Source of the DNA: Bradyrhizobium sp. AZCC 1610
Lineage (GTDB): Bacteria; Pseudomonadota; Alphaproteobacteria; Rhizobiales; Xanthobacteraceae
Reading direction: 5' to 3'
DNA: 64,000 bases
NCBI RefSeq assembly: GCF_036924515.1
Contig: NZ_JAZHRR010000001.1
Span: 6,357,001-6,421,000, forward strand
Part shown: piece by piece, positions 34,417-42,555 of the stretch
Position numbering within the stretch: the first letter of the stretch is position 1
How the letters are laid out: every line of letters starts with the position of its first letter
Program-made: the position numbers and the translations under genes
The notes under the pieces: model-generated
Database searches by the model: none
Seen by the model: only the letters and a program-made list of their open reading frames with translations
What the model was told of the DNA's origin: nothing

Positions 34417-35206
34417 AACGAATGGCTGGACGGCGCTGGGTGATCCGACCCGGCGGACGATCTTTGAGCGGCTGATCGAGCACCCCAGCGCGGTCAGCGA
34501 GCTGGCCCGCGCGCTGCCCGTCAGCCGGCCGGCGGTCTCGCAGCATCTGAAGGTGCTCAAGGACGCCGGTCTGGTTGTCGACAGACGAGCCGGCAAGCAG
34601 CGCATCTACGAGGTCGACCGCAATGGGCTGGCAGCGCTTCGGGCCGAACTCGACCGTTTCTGGACCAAGACGCTCGCGACCTACAAAACGGTCGTCGAGC
34701 AACCGAAAGAGGGAGATCCGATGAGTATCCAGGCAGCAGACACATCCGTGCGCACGTCGATCGTGGTCGAGGCTCCGATCGCGCGCGCATTCAAGGTCTT
34801 CACGGAGGACTTCGGCAGCTTCAAGCCTGCCGAGCACAACCTGCTCAACGTCGCGATCGCCGAGACCGTGTTCGAGCCGAAGGTCGGCGGCTTTCTCTAC
34901 GACCGCGGGGTTGACGGCAGCGTATGCCGCTGGGCGCGGGTGCTGGCCTACGAGCCGCCCAGCCGGGTATTGCTGAGCTGGGACATCAGCCCGCGGTGGC
35001 AGATCGAGGGCGACCCGGAGAAAACCAGCGAGTGGGAAGTACGGTTCATCGCCGAAACCCCGCAACGCACGCGGGTCGAGATCGAGCACCGCAATCTCGA
35101 CCGCCACGGCGAGGGCTGGCAGGGCGTCCGCGAGGGCGTGGCCGGAGATCGGGGTTGGCCGCTCTATTTGGAGCGCTACGCCAAGCTGTTTGCCGAGGAG
35201 AGCTGA
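34406..35206 (+). CDS. ArsR-type regulator fused to an SRPBCC (AHSA1-like) domain
   Basis: In this 266-residue protein, residues 1-90 form an ArsR winged helix (WTALGDPTRRTIFERLIEHP, VSRPAVSQHLKVLKDAGLVV, GKQRIYEVD). It is of the subgroup without metal-binding Cys. Residues ~110-260 form an AHSA1/SRPBCC ligand-binding fold (SIVVEAPIARAFKVFTEDFG, CRWARVLAYEPPSRVLLSWD, TRVEIEHRNLDRHGEGW). These parts are usually two adjacent genes; here the reading frame runs through. A GAGGGAG site before an internal ATG at 34721 could still give a separate SRPBCC product. The start could also be the GTG one codon earlier. Confidence 0.85.
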   Translation: MTYATNGWTALGDPTRRTIFERLIEHPSAVSELARALPVSRPAVSQHLKVLKDAGLVVDRRAGKQRIYEVDRNGLAALRAELDRFWTKTLATYKTVVEQPKEGDPMSIQAADTSVRTSIVVEAPIARAFKVFTEDFGSFKPAEHNLLNVAIAETVFEPKVGGFLYDRGVDGSVCRWARVLAYEPPSRVLLSWDISPRWQIEGDPEKTSEWEVRFIAETPQRTRVEIEHRNLDRHGEGWQGVREGVAGDRGWPLYLERYAKLFAEES

Positions 35207-35491
35207 CGACTGCGTCAGCCCGGCTGGTCGAGGCGACGGCGTATCGCCTCGGCCACACACCGTCCTGGATCGGGCGCGAGGAGTCCGCGATACAAGCTTT
35301 TATGTATTTGAAATTACAATGCAATTCCTCGATGCCGCCGAAGCCTACAGGTACGGCTGCAATCGTAGACGACCTCGCCGTGGCGTTCGTTTGCACGAGC
35401 GCGTCGGAGATCAGGCTTCGGCAGTAGACGTTGAAATAGCGAGCGTGGCGCAAGCGCGGCCTTTTGACCTCAGCCAAGAGGCCAGGCCAGC

Positions 35492-35626
35492 CTATCGCAG
35501 GACCTTGGCCACCCAAGCCCCACGCACTTCTTGCATAGGGCCTTCACTGACATTGGCAATTAACGCAGCGCCGAACAGCAACACAGCGAAGCTCAGCCCA
35601 AGCAGCTCGCCCCAATTCCAACTCAT
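35492..35626 (-). CDS. small membrane protein (44 aa)
   Basis: The 44-residue product is MSWNWGELLGLSFAVLLFGA, continuing into a second half of the helix (ALIANVSEG) and a short soluble tail ending WVAKVLR. A strong GGGAGGAG site lies 5 nt before the ATG. It has one membrane span with the N-terminal Trp/Glu outside the helix. The function is unknown. It lies in an otherwise empty 800-base gap. Confidence 0.6.
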   Translation of the reverse strand: MSWNWGELLGLSFAVLLFGAALIANVSEGPMQEVRGAWVAKVLR

Positions 35627-35854
35627 CGTACTCCTCCCTTGTTCGGTCCGGTTTGATGCGCAAGCACGGACTTCGTGTTTGGACTACCGCCCCAGGTCGG
35701 GCGAAGGTGCCGCCCCACACAACAGCTCCGCGATTCAAGTTGGCATCTACTGAATCGTTCCGATCGCTGCTGGTCGGCCTTGATCCCAGGATCGAGGGAT
35801 GGCGCGCCGGGCCACGTCTGGGCATCCGAGTACCGCCCCTTTCAGAAAGCGATC

Positions 35855-35911
35855 GCGCACCGCCCCGGCCGATAAAGATCGGCACCACTGCTTCGCCGTG
35901 GCGCGATGATG
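35855..35911. repeat. interspersed palindromic repeat, copy A
   Basis: The core CGGCCGATAAAGATCGGCAC is followed by CACTGCTTCGCCGTGGCGC. It matches copies at 39045 and 39906. The outer arms (CGCCCCGGC and GCCGTGGCG) can pair. In the frame shared by the family it reads KIGTTASPWRDDAAARHALQ. Confidence 0.65.
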
Positions 35912-36030
35912 CTGCAGCGCGCCACGCGCTCCAACCGGCAAGTCTTGGACTGCCTCCGATTTTGCGCGACGCTTGCAGATAGTTTTCGGGCTGGCCACAT
36001 CAAAAGGAGCGCAGGTTCACCGGTCCCGTC

Positions 36031-36501
36031 ATGGCTAACCCGGCAGATACCGCTGACGTCATTGTCCGGCCGCCGATCGCGTGGGCGCTCGCGGTGCTGG
36101 CCGGGCTCGCGCTCAACTGGCTCATGCCCTGGCCGTTCGTGCCGGCCGCGGTATCTGCAGGCCGGCTCGGCGCAATGGTGTTCGTCCTTGCGCTGGCGCT
36201 GGTCGCGTGGGCGATCTCTACCATGACCCGGGCCGGTTCGAACGTGCCCACCAACCTGCCGACCAAGACCATCGTGGAGACGGGCCCCTACCGCTTCACG
36301 CGCAACCCCATCTATCTCGGCATGGTGCTGGGGCTCATCGGCTTGGCTGTTGCCTTCAACGGCCTCTGGCTGCTGATGACGCTGGTGCCCTTCGCACTTG
36401 TCATCCGCTACGGTGTGATCACCCGCGAGGAAGCCTATCTCGAGCGCAAGTTCGGGGACGTCTATCGCCGCTACCGCGCGCGGGTACGACGCTGGCTGTA
36501 G
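36031..36501 (+). CDS. isoprenylcysteine carboxyl methyltransferase family protein
   Basis: This 156-residue membrane protein of the ICMT/PEMT-like family has four helices (ALAVLAGLALNWLMPWPFV, LGAMVFVLALALVAWAISTM, YLGMVLGLIGLAVAFNGLWL, LLMTLVPFALVIRYGVI). The C-terminal SAM-binding region contains GPYRFTRNPIYLGM and REEAYLERKFGDVYRRYRAR. Bacterial members methylate small or lipid substrates that are largely unknown. A terminator follows 13 nt after the stop. No clear ribosome site precedes the start. Confidence 0.83.
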   Translation: MANPADTADVIVRPPIAWALAVLAGLALNWLMPWPFVPAAVSAGRLGAMVFVLALALVAWAISTMTRAGSNVPTNLPTKTIVETGPYRFTRNPIYLGMVLGLIGLAVAFNGLWLLMTLVPFALVIRYGVITREEAYLERKFGDVYRRYRARVRRWL

Positions 36502-36513
36502 GGCTTGTCGGAC

Positions 36514-36540
36514 AAATATGGGCTGCGGAGCCCGTATTTT
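36514..36540 (+). terminator. rho-independent terminator
   Basis: An 11-bp stem AAATATGGGCT / AGCCCGTATTT (one G-T pair) with the loop GCGG ends in a T-run. It lies 12 nt behind the methyltransferase stop. Confidence 0.7.
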
Positions 36541-36636
36541 GCGGTTCCCGCTACGCACAACGGCATGGCACGGGTCCCCGGAAGGCGTATAATCCTGTGG
36601 TCCTTCGCGCATGATCAACATGACATGGAGGTAGCC

Positions 36637-36921
36637 ATGAAATATGTGCTGCTTGGTAATCTGAGCCCGGAGTGGGCAAGCAAGCAATCGGATCGGACCA
36701 GCAAGGCCAAGGCAAAACTCGACAAGCTGGGCATCAAGATCGAGTCGATCCACTACACGCAGGGCTATTACGATTTCGTCGACATCGTCGATGCCCCGAA
36801 TGAGGCGGCGATGCTCGCGTTCTCCGTCTGGTACGCAACCCAGGGCCTGGGGCGGATCCAGAGTATGCCGGCCTTCGACGCAAAGACCTTCGAAACCGCC
36901 ATCAAGGATGCGGCGAGCTAG
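36637..36921 (+). CDS. GYD domain protein
   Basis: The 94-residue GYD-family protein reads MKYVLLGNLSPEWASKQ, then KLDKLGIKIESIHYTQGYYD and FVDIVDAPNEAAMLAFSVWY, typical of the small dimeric alpha/beta barrel-like family whose role is unknown. GGAGGT precedes the ATG. The longer in-frame extension upstream crosses the terminator and is not coding. Confidence 0.82.
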   Translation: MKYVLLGNLSPEWASKQSDRTSKAKAKLDKLGIKIESIHYTQGYYDFVDIVDAPNEAAMLAFSVWYATQGLGRIQSMPAFDAKTFETAIKDAAS

Positions 36922-37042
36922 GCGCGGGTGCTGGCTCACAGCATTTGCTGCCAGCCACCTGTGCCACTTCGCTTGCGCGAGGTGCGGCATTCTTCTCAGG
37001 CGCAGTAGCACGGAGCGGCACCGGCGAAGATCGTGGGGAAGA

Positions 37043-37504
37043 ATGAAGAAGCTGGAGAGGCTCCTCATATCGGCGATCTGTTGGATGTGGGGCGCTGGTG
37101 CTGCACACGCATGTCAATGCGATCCCATCTCTCCCGAAGCCGGCTTCGACCGCGCCCAGTACGTGTTCACCGGCAAGGTCGCCCGAGCAGAAAACCATGC
37201 CTGGCTCATTGAGGTCGAGCGCGTGTGGAAGGGCCATGAAAGGCTCACTCGCACTGTCAAGCTGATGGACGTCTACGCAACGCTGGACTGCGAGTTCTTT
37301 TTTCAACCTGGACAGCGCTATGTTTTTTTCGCGATCCTGGCGAAGGGCGGTCGAGAAGTCTTTTATCACCCGCAAGCGTGCAACTGGACGAGGCCGTTGC
37401 AGTCGACGCGCGTTCCCGCCGAGGGGAATGAGTCGCTATGGCTTGAGGACTTCATCACGCGGGAGTTTGGCCCGGGAGAACAACCCCGCGCCGAGCGCCC
37501 CTGA
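37043..37504 (+). CDS. exported TIMP-like (netrin-fold) protein
   Basis: The 153-residue protein has a signal peptide (LLISAICWMWGAGAAHA) cleaved to expose CQCDPISPEAGFDRAQYVF, the C-x-C start of tissue-inhibitor/NTR-like OB folds. Later landmarks are FTGKVARAENHAWLIEVERV, YATLDCEFFFQPGQRYVFF and HPQACNW. Four to five Cys suggest disulfides. Bacterial proteins of this type are periplasmic and uncharacterised. GGGGAAG precedes the ATG. Confidence 0.7.
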   Translation: MKKLERLLISAICWMWGAGAAHACQCDPISPEAGFDRAQYVFTGKVARAENHAWLIEVERVWKGHERLTRTVKLMDVYATLDCEFFFQPGQRYVFFAILAKGGREVFYHPQACNWTRPLQSTRVPAEGNESLWLEDFITREFGPGEQPRAERP

Positions 37505-37570
37505 AAGTGCATGCCGTCGAAGAATGGCGCGCCAGCGTGGATTACGACTGCGATCTTCGGGAGGCGCCAT

Positions 37571-38002
37571 ATGGAGAATAGCGTAAAGGAGTTGTTTGAG
37601 CGCTACGAGAAGCTGTTCCGAATGGCGCTCACGGATGAAGTGGACATGGACAAGGTGGCATCTTCATACGCCGCTGCGTTTGTCGCGGCGTCTCCGGCTG
37701 GCGTCAGTGTCGGCCAGAATGACGAGCACCTGAAGCAAGTGATGCAGCAGGGATTCGAAAACTATCGCCGAATCGGTACGAAGGACATGCGACTTCGTAA
37801 TGTCCGCATCGCACCTATCGATGAGCACCACTGCCTGGCGCACGTCGCTTGGACCGCCATCTACGACCGAGGCAGCGAGCCGGATATTTCCATTGATTTT
37901 GAGGTCCATTACCTGGTGCAGCAGCTTGAAGACGCGCCAAAGATCTTTGGATGGGTATCGGGGGATGAGCAAGCCGTTCTGAAGCAACACGGGATTATCT
38001 GA
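37571..38002 (+). CDS. NTF2-like (SnoaL-type) protein
   Basis: The 143-residue protein has the NTF2-like fold: VKELFERYEKLFRMALTDEV, YAAAFVAASPAGVSVGQND, MRLRNVRIAPIDEHHCLAHV and ISIDFEVHYLVQ, ending in GDEQAVLKQHGI. No catalytic Asp/His pair can be assigned. The start is set by GGGAGG and the ATG at 37571. It is probably in one unit with the next reductase gene. Confidence 0.75.
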   Translation: MENSVKELFERYEKLFRMALTDEVDMDKVASSYAAAFVAASPAGVSVGQNDEHLKQVMQQGFENYRRIGTKDMRLRNVRIAPIDEHHCLAHVAWTAIYDRGSEPDISIDFEVHYLVQQLEDAPKIFGWVSGDEQAVLKQHGII

Positions 38003-38059
38003 TTCCCACTTCCTGCATTTGCAGCCCCCGGGGCAGAGAGTGCTTGAGCCGGAGGTTCT

Positions 38060-38797
38060 ATGAGCGAGGCCGGACAGAAGCGTGTCCTGGTTATCGGAGG
38101 CACGCGCGGTGTCGGACTCCAGATCGCGCGGTTGCTGCATCAACGACGCTACAGGGTCCGCGTACTGGCGCGCGATCCTGCTAAAGCTTCAACCCAGCTG
38201 GGCTCGGCGTTTGAGGTGGTCGCTGGAGATCTCACGAAAGCGGACACACTTCGTCCCGCGGTACAAGGTGTGGGCCACATAATCTTCACCGCCGGCGCAC
38301 CGAGCGGGCGGTATGCTTCAGAAGCGCTGGTCAAGGCGACAGACTACGACGGCGTCATCGATACCCTTGCAGCCGCGCAAAGCGCTGGGTTCCAGGGCCG
38401 CTTTGTCTATCTTAACACAATCGGGATCAAGACGCCCTCGTATGCGGCCCTTCTCATTAACTTGCTAAAGAGGAATACGCTCCTGTGGCGTCGGCGCGTC
38501 GAAGACAGAATCCGCGGCAGCGGACTGGACTACACAATCATCCGCGTCGGCTTCCTTCTCGATCGGCGTGGCGGCATGCATGCAGTCAGTGTCAGCCAAG
38601 GTGCCCTGCCGCTAGTGCTCAGCCATCGCATTGCCCGCGCAGATGCCGCCGAAGCGTTCGTCGAGGCGATGGAACATCCTCGCGTCTCAAGGGCAACCTT
38701 TGAAATCGTGTGGGGCAGTGGCCCCAGACAGCAGACCTGGAACCAGCTCTTAGAGCGGCTCAAGCCAGACTGCCACGAAGCTGCATCACAACAATGA
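38060..38797 (+). CDS. NAD(P)-binding protein, NmrA/SDR-a5 type
   Basis: The 245-residue atypical SDR has a Rossmann start KRVLVIGGTRGVGLQIARLL, DLTKADTLRPAVQGVGHIIF, and an RVEDRIRGSGLDYTIIRVGF segment in place of the classical YxxxK, as in NmrA/TMR-like NAD(P)-binding proteins. It may be regulatory rather than catalytic. GGAGG precedes the ATG. Confidence 0.82.
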   Translation: MSEAGQKRVLVIGGTRGVGLQIARLLHQRRYRVRVLARDPAKASTQLGSAFEVVAGDLTKADTLRPAVQGVGHIIFTAGAPSGRYASEALVKATDYDGVIDTLAAAQSAGFQGRFVYLNTIGIKTPSYAALLINLLKRNTLLWRRRVEDRIRGSGLDYTIIRVGFLLDRRGGMHAVSVSQGALPLVLSHRIARADAAEAFVEAMEHPRVSRATFEIVWGSGPRQQTWNQLLERLKPDCHEAASQQ

Positions 38798-39044
38798 GGA
38801 GCGGTCGCGATGATGATGCGTCCACAACCGCGGCTACCGGGCCATCGATATCGAAGGACTGTTCCTTGCGACCGCTTTGGGAACAGCGCCGTGGTAAGCC
38901 TCCCCAAAGCTGCATTGCCAGCCGAAAAGCAATGTACTGATGAGAACTCCGAAGGCCGCCGAACACTGCCCGCGCCACGGCACCCCATTCCTTCCGGCGT
39001 AACTCGCGCAGCCGATCGGAGGAAATCGCAGCTTCGGCGGAGAG

Positions 39045-39101
39045 TGGCGCGCCACGGCCGATGAAGGGTGGGCACTACTGCTTCGCGGTAGCACTATGAT
39101 G
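39045..39101. repeat. interspersed palindromic repeat, copy B
   Basis: TGGCGCGCCACGGCCGATGA is followed by a copy of the family core with one extra base (GAAGGGTGGGCAC against GAAGATGGGCAC) and CTTCGCGGTAGCACTATG. The inserted base shifts the shared reading frame, so this copy is degenerate. Confidence 0.65.
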
Positions 39102-39228
39102 AAATGCGATGGAACGCGCGAGCGCAGCCCAGAGCCAGACAGTATCCGAGCTTGCTGCACGCTTCGGCTTCGCCCGAGGCACTCTGCGGGCTTGTGATTT
39201 GCGAGCCCCGCCCCCTGCCTTTCGGCCT

Positions 39229-39255
39229 GTAACGCGTTACATTGTCACGCGTTAC
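39229..39255. promoter_or_regulatory. operator repeat of the toxin-antitoxin operon
   Basis: The perfect palindrome GTAACGCGTTAC is followed, 15 bp on, by GTCACGCGTTAC. The pair ends 15 nt before the antitoxin ATG and overlaps the expected promoter, typical of autoregulated type II toxin-antitoxin operons. Confidence 0.7.
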
Positions 39256-39270
39256 AGAGGAGAAGTCCGG

Positions 39271-39483
39271 ATGGCAGCGCCTGCCGAGAGGATGAAGATG
39301 ATGCGACAGCGGCGGCGCGCCAGGGGCCTGCGCGAGTTGCGTCTCGTTGTCGCCGACGCCCGCTCGCGGGCGGTGCGTCGACGGGTGGCGAAGCAGGTCG
39401 CCGGCCTTGACCCAGATCGCGAGCGCGACGCGCTGCAATGGATCGAATCTGTCTCCGAATTCGACGCAGATGCGACGCGGTGA
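39271..39483 (+). CDS. MazE-like antitoxin (DUF3018 type)
   Basis: The 70-residue, basic N-terminus reads MAAPAERMKMMRQRRRARGL, followed by RELRLVVADARSRAVRRRVA and an acidic tail (WIESVSEFDADATR) that would bind the toxin. This matches the 'antitoxin MazE family' with DUF3018. GAGGAG precedes the ATG. It overlaps the toxin gene by 14 nt. Confidence 0.82.
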   Translation: MAAPAERMKMMRQRRRARGLRELRLVVADARSRAVRRRVAKQVAGLDPDRERDALQWIESVSEFDADATR

Positions 39484-39799
39484 ACTGGTGACGGTCGCCG
39501 CGGCTGGTGATTATGGCAAGCCCCGTTCGGCAGTCATCGTGCAGACTGACGCTTTTCCGGAGAGCCATGCTTCAGTGGTGATCTGCCAGTTGACGCCCGA
39601 TCTGGCGGACGCTCCGGATTTTCGCGTCACAATCGAGCCAAGCCCTGAAAATGGATTGCGGCTCAAATCGCAGATAATGGCCGACAAGCCGGTCACCATC
39701 AGACGCGAACGGATCGGGCAGAAGATCGGGCGTCTCAACAACCAGGACATGGCGCGGCTCGGAATTGCTTTGGCGTTTGTCTTGGGGCTCGCGGACTAG
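39470..39799 (+). CDS. MazF/PemK-type toxin
   Basis: The 109-residue endoribonuclease-type toxin has the pattern MRRGELVTVAAAGDYGKPRS, AVIVQTDAFPESHASVVICQ, VTIRRERIGQKIGRLNNQDM. The GDYGKPR motif and the conserved Arg/Thr of this family are present, so mRNA cleavage activity is plausible. It is translationally coupled to the antitoxin. Confidence 0.85.
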   Translation: MRRGELVTVAAAGDYGKPRSAVIVQTDAFPESHASVVICQLTPDLADAPDFRVTIEPSPENGLRLKSQIMADKPVTIRRERIGQKIGRLNNQDMARLGIALAFVLGLAD

Positions 39800-39888
39800 C
39801 GATGCTTTTGGTCCGGGCGACGGACAGCAAGACTCGAGCGCGGCTGCCGGCGGCTCAATGCGGTATTTTCCGACGCCCTACAACGATA

Positions 39889-39961
39889 TCGCACAAAATC
39901 GTAAATGGCGCGCCACGGCCGATGAAGATGGGCACTATTGCTTCGCCGTGGCGCTATGATG
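39889..39961. repeat. interspersed palindromic repeat, copy C (with extended left part)
   Basis: CGCACAAAATCGTAAATGGC begins the extended part. The core GGCGCGCCACGGCCGATGAA with CTTCGCCGTGGCGCTATGAT follows. The arms CGCCACGGC / GCCGTGGCG pair perfectly around 25 bases. The ATG inside the core is the likely start of the BrnA gene. The left part recurs at 40379. Confidence 0.7.
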
Positions 39962-40395
39962 TGGTGGCTGGGCACACGGTCCGGTCACCAACGCAGCGCT
40001 CGCCTTCGTTGACGCGTGAACAGCGGGCGGAACTGAAGTCGCTGGCGGCGCTCCGCGATGATGCCATCGATACCTCGGACGCGCCGGAAATCCTCGATTG
40101 GTCCGACGCCAAGCGCGGCCTCTTCTATCGGCCCGTCAAGCAGCGACTGCCCCTTCGGCTCGATGCCGATGTCGTGGCTTGGTTCAAGAGCCGCATGACG
40201 TCCAATGAGGGGTATCAAACACGCATCAATCGAGCGCTGCGTGAGTACGTGCAGGGGCAGGCAAGCGAACTCGGCGATCCAGGACCTAACCTCGCGAAAC
40301 GCGCCATTTCTGCACACTCGCGATGCGGAGACGATTCGGCGGTGTTCGTAGGTCGATGGCGGCGAAATCGCACTGCATCGCGCAAAATCGCATAG
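39922..40395 (+). CDS. BrnA-like antitoxin, no BrnT partner seen
   Basis: The first ~17 residues of this 157-residue product (MKMGTIASPWRYDVVAG) come from the palindromic repeat. The BrnA part is DAPEILDWSDAKRGLFYRPV, KQRLPLRLDADVVAWFKSR and the ribbon-helix-helix end EGYQTRINRALREYVQG. BrnA normally neutralises the RelE-fold toxin BrnT encoded upstream; here the upstream genes are the MazEF pair. The gene is therefore an orphan or has another partner. The C-terminal tail is Arg-rich and probably read-through of the second repeat. Confidence 0.75.
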   Translation: MKMGTIASPWRYDVVAGHTVRSPTQRSPSLTREQRAELKSLAALRDDAIDTSDAPEILDWSDAKRGLFYRPVKQRLPLRLDADVVAWFKSRMTSNEGYQTRINRALREYVQGQASELGDPGPNLAKRAISAHSRCGDDSAVFVGRWRRNRTASRKIA

Positions 40396-40405
40396 TGGCG
40401 CGCCA
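40379..40405. repeat. partial second copy of the repeat's left part
   Basis: The stretch TCGCGCAAAATCGCATAGTG followed by GCGCGCC matches the start of copy C (CGCACAAAATCGTAAATGGC). It lies at the end of the BrnA gene, so the gene is bracketed by direct repeats about 490 bp apart. Nothing was recognised in the following 230 bases to 40639. Confidence 0.6.
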
Positions 40406-40639
40406 TTCAGAATAGAACAACGAACTCGTATACTATTGAAATATCTTTATAATTTTCAGCTGCGATTTCCCCGCTTGGCGGATCGACCTATGCGGACTGG
40501 CCTGTCCAGCTAAGACAACCCTCAGGAAGGCTGCAGGCAAATCGTCAACTTTGGTGGCACCACCTTGGCCCGGTGCTACCGTGTCGCCAGCAATTCATGA
40601 GATGTTAGACGGCGCCATGTAGCCGTGGAAGCGCACACC

Positions 40640-42553
40640 TCAAGAATCGGAAGCTGGCGCTCCGCCGGCTTTAAGCCGCTCCAGCAATCCTGGCACTTCA
40701 GCCGGTGGCACCGGTCTACTGAGCAGGTATCCCTGAACTTCGATACAGCCCTCCCGGCTCAGGCAACGCATTTGCTCTTCCGTCTCGACTCCCTCTGCGG
40801 TTGTCGTCATGCCGAAGCTCACACCGAGCCCAGCGATCGCCCGAACGATGGCTAGGCTTCCCTCGTCGACGAGCACGTCCCGGACGAAGGATTGATCGAT
40901 CTTGATCTTGTCGAAAGGGAAACTGCGCAGATAACCGATGCTGGAATAGCCCGTGCCAAAATCATCCATCGAGATCCGCACGCCCAGCGAGCGCAGATGG
41001 TTCAAGATCCCGATGTTTCTGTCGGATTTCTCGAGCAAGACCGATTCCGTGATCTCCAGTTCGAGGCGGCTCGCCGGCAGTCCCGATGAAGCCAGCGCGC
41101 TCATGACCGTGGAAACAAGGTTTCCCTTGGCGAACTGCAAGGGAGACAGATTGACCGAGAGGTTGATTTCGTCCGGCCAGCGGATCGCCTCCATGCATGC
41201 TTGTCTCAAGGCCCACTCGCCCAGCGGCAGGATCAGGCCGATCTCCTCAGCGACCGGAATGAATTCCGACGGCGCCACCGGGCCCCGCTCGGGGTGATGC
41301 CAGCGCATCAAGGCTTCAAAGACGGTGACTTTCCTGGTCTGCAAGTTGACCAGCGGTTGATAGAACAGACTGAAGTCGCCTTGGGCGAGCGCGGTGCGCA
41401 TATCCCGCTCCAGCGACCGCCGGGTCTGGACGGCGGCATCCATCTGCGGGTCGAACATGCGAAAAGTGCCGCGGCCGCCGGACTTCGCGCTGTACATCGC
41501 GAGATCTGCACATTTGAGGGCGGTTTCCGCGTTCATTTCGCCCGGCTGCAGAATCGCGATTCCGACGCTCGCGCCCACAGTCACATCGTGCCCTTCGATG
41601 GTCTGCGGATGTGCCGCAACCTCGATGATCCGTTCCGCAAGCGTGATCGACGACGATGGTTGGGCACTTGATACCTGCAGGATCGCGAACTCGTCGCCGC
41701 CAAGTCGCGCAATGCGGTCCGTCGGCGGCAGCAGGTCGCGAAGCTTGGCGGCAAGGGACTTCAGAAGCAAATCGCCAACCGAGTGGCCGCCGGTGTCGTT
41801 GACCGCCTTGAACCCATCGAGGTCCACGAACAGAACGGCAAGCGGATGCGGTGTCACCGATTCGTCTGTAAGCGCCTCCTCGAGCTGTTCCTTGAACAGC
41901 AGCCGATTGCCGAGCCCGGTCAGCGAATCATGATAAGCGAGGTACTGGGATTGCGCCTGCAGTTCCTCGCGATCTGCGATCTCTTCCTTGAGCCTTTGAT
42001 TGGCGTCGGCGAGGCGCTTTGTGCGCTCTTCCACGCGCGCCTCCAATGCCTCGTTCGTCCGGCGAAGCTGGTCATTCGCAACCTCCACCTGCTGCTCCGC
42101 GCGTCTGCGGCTGATCTGCGTATTCACCCGCGCCAATGCGACCGCAAAATCCACCGGCTTCGTGACGTAGTCATTGGCGCCGCACTCGAGGGCATCGACG
42201 ATGTTGGCGCTTTCCGACTTGGCGGTAACCATGATGACGGGAAGTGCGGACGACGATTTTCGACCGCGAATCCGTTTCAGGGTTTCTATTCCGTCAATTC
42301 CAGGCATCATGACATCGAGAAGGACGAGGTCGAACGCCTCCTTCTCGATGAGTTCAATGGCGGCCAGCCCGGATTCCGCCTCCGTGACGGCAAAGCCGCG
42401 CCGTTCGAAGCGCCGCGAAAGGATCGCGCGATTGTCGCCGATGTCGTCGACGATCAGCAAGTGTGGACGCACCTCAGCATTACTGTCGGTGGTGCTCGAC
42501 TCCTGTGACGCAAAGTCCTCGAGACGCGTCACATTCGTGTTCTGGATGGACAT
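40640..42553 (-). CDS. response regulator with GGDEF and EAL domains
   Basis: In this 637-residue protein, the receiver at ~30-150 has phospho-acceptor Asp80 (LVLLDVMMPGIDG) and Lys in TKPVDF. A coiled coil (~150-205, Gln/Arg/Glu-rich) follows. The GGDEF domain has an intact GGDEF at 285-289, and the EAL domain has EALMRW at 413 and DDFGTGYSSI. Both cyclic-di-GMP synthase and phosphodiesterase motifs look complete, so it could act in either direction. It starts 2 nt after the kinase gene upstream, which is its likely partner. Confidence 0.92.
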   Translation of the reverse strand: MSIQNTNVTRLEDFASQESSTTDSNAEVRPHLLIVDDIGDNRAILSRRFERRGFAVTEAESGLAAIELIEKEAFDLVLLDVMMPGIDGIETLKRIRGRKSSSALPVIMVTAKSESANIVDALECGANDYVTKPVDFAVALARVNTQISRRRAEQQVEVANDQLRRTNEALEARVEERTKRLADANQRLKEEIADREELQAQSQYLAYHDSLTGLGNRLLFKEQLEEALTDESVTPHPLAVLFVDLDGFKAVNDTGGHSVGDLLLKSLAAKLRDLLPPTDRIARLGGDEFAILQVSSAQPSSSITLAERIIEVAAHPQTIEGHDVTVGASVGIAILQPGEMNAETALKCADLAMYSAKSGGRGTFRMFDPQMDAAVQTRRSLERDMRTALAQGDFSLFYQPLVNLQTRKVTVFEALMRWHHPERGPVAPSEFIPVAEEIGLILPLGEWALRQACMEAIRWPDEINLSVNLSPLQFAKGNLVSTVMSALASSGLPASRLELEITESVLLEKSDRNIGILNHLRSLGVRISMDDFGTGYSSIGYLRSFPFDKIKIDQSFVRDVLVDEGSLAIVRAIAGLGVSFGMTTTAEGVETEEQMRCLSREGCIEVQGYLLSRPVPPAEVPGLLERLKAGGAPASDS

Positions 42554-42555
42554 CG

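Noticed and set aside
38810..39160. Frames on both strands after the NAD(P)-binding gene, one with a GAGGAG site and one with a hydrophobic stretch
   Set aside because: Neither shows consistent codon bias or a recognisable protein; the region also contains repeat copy B.
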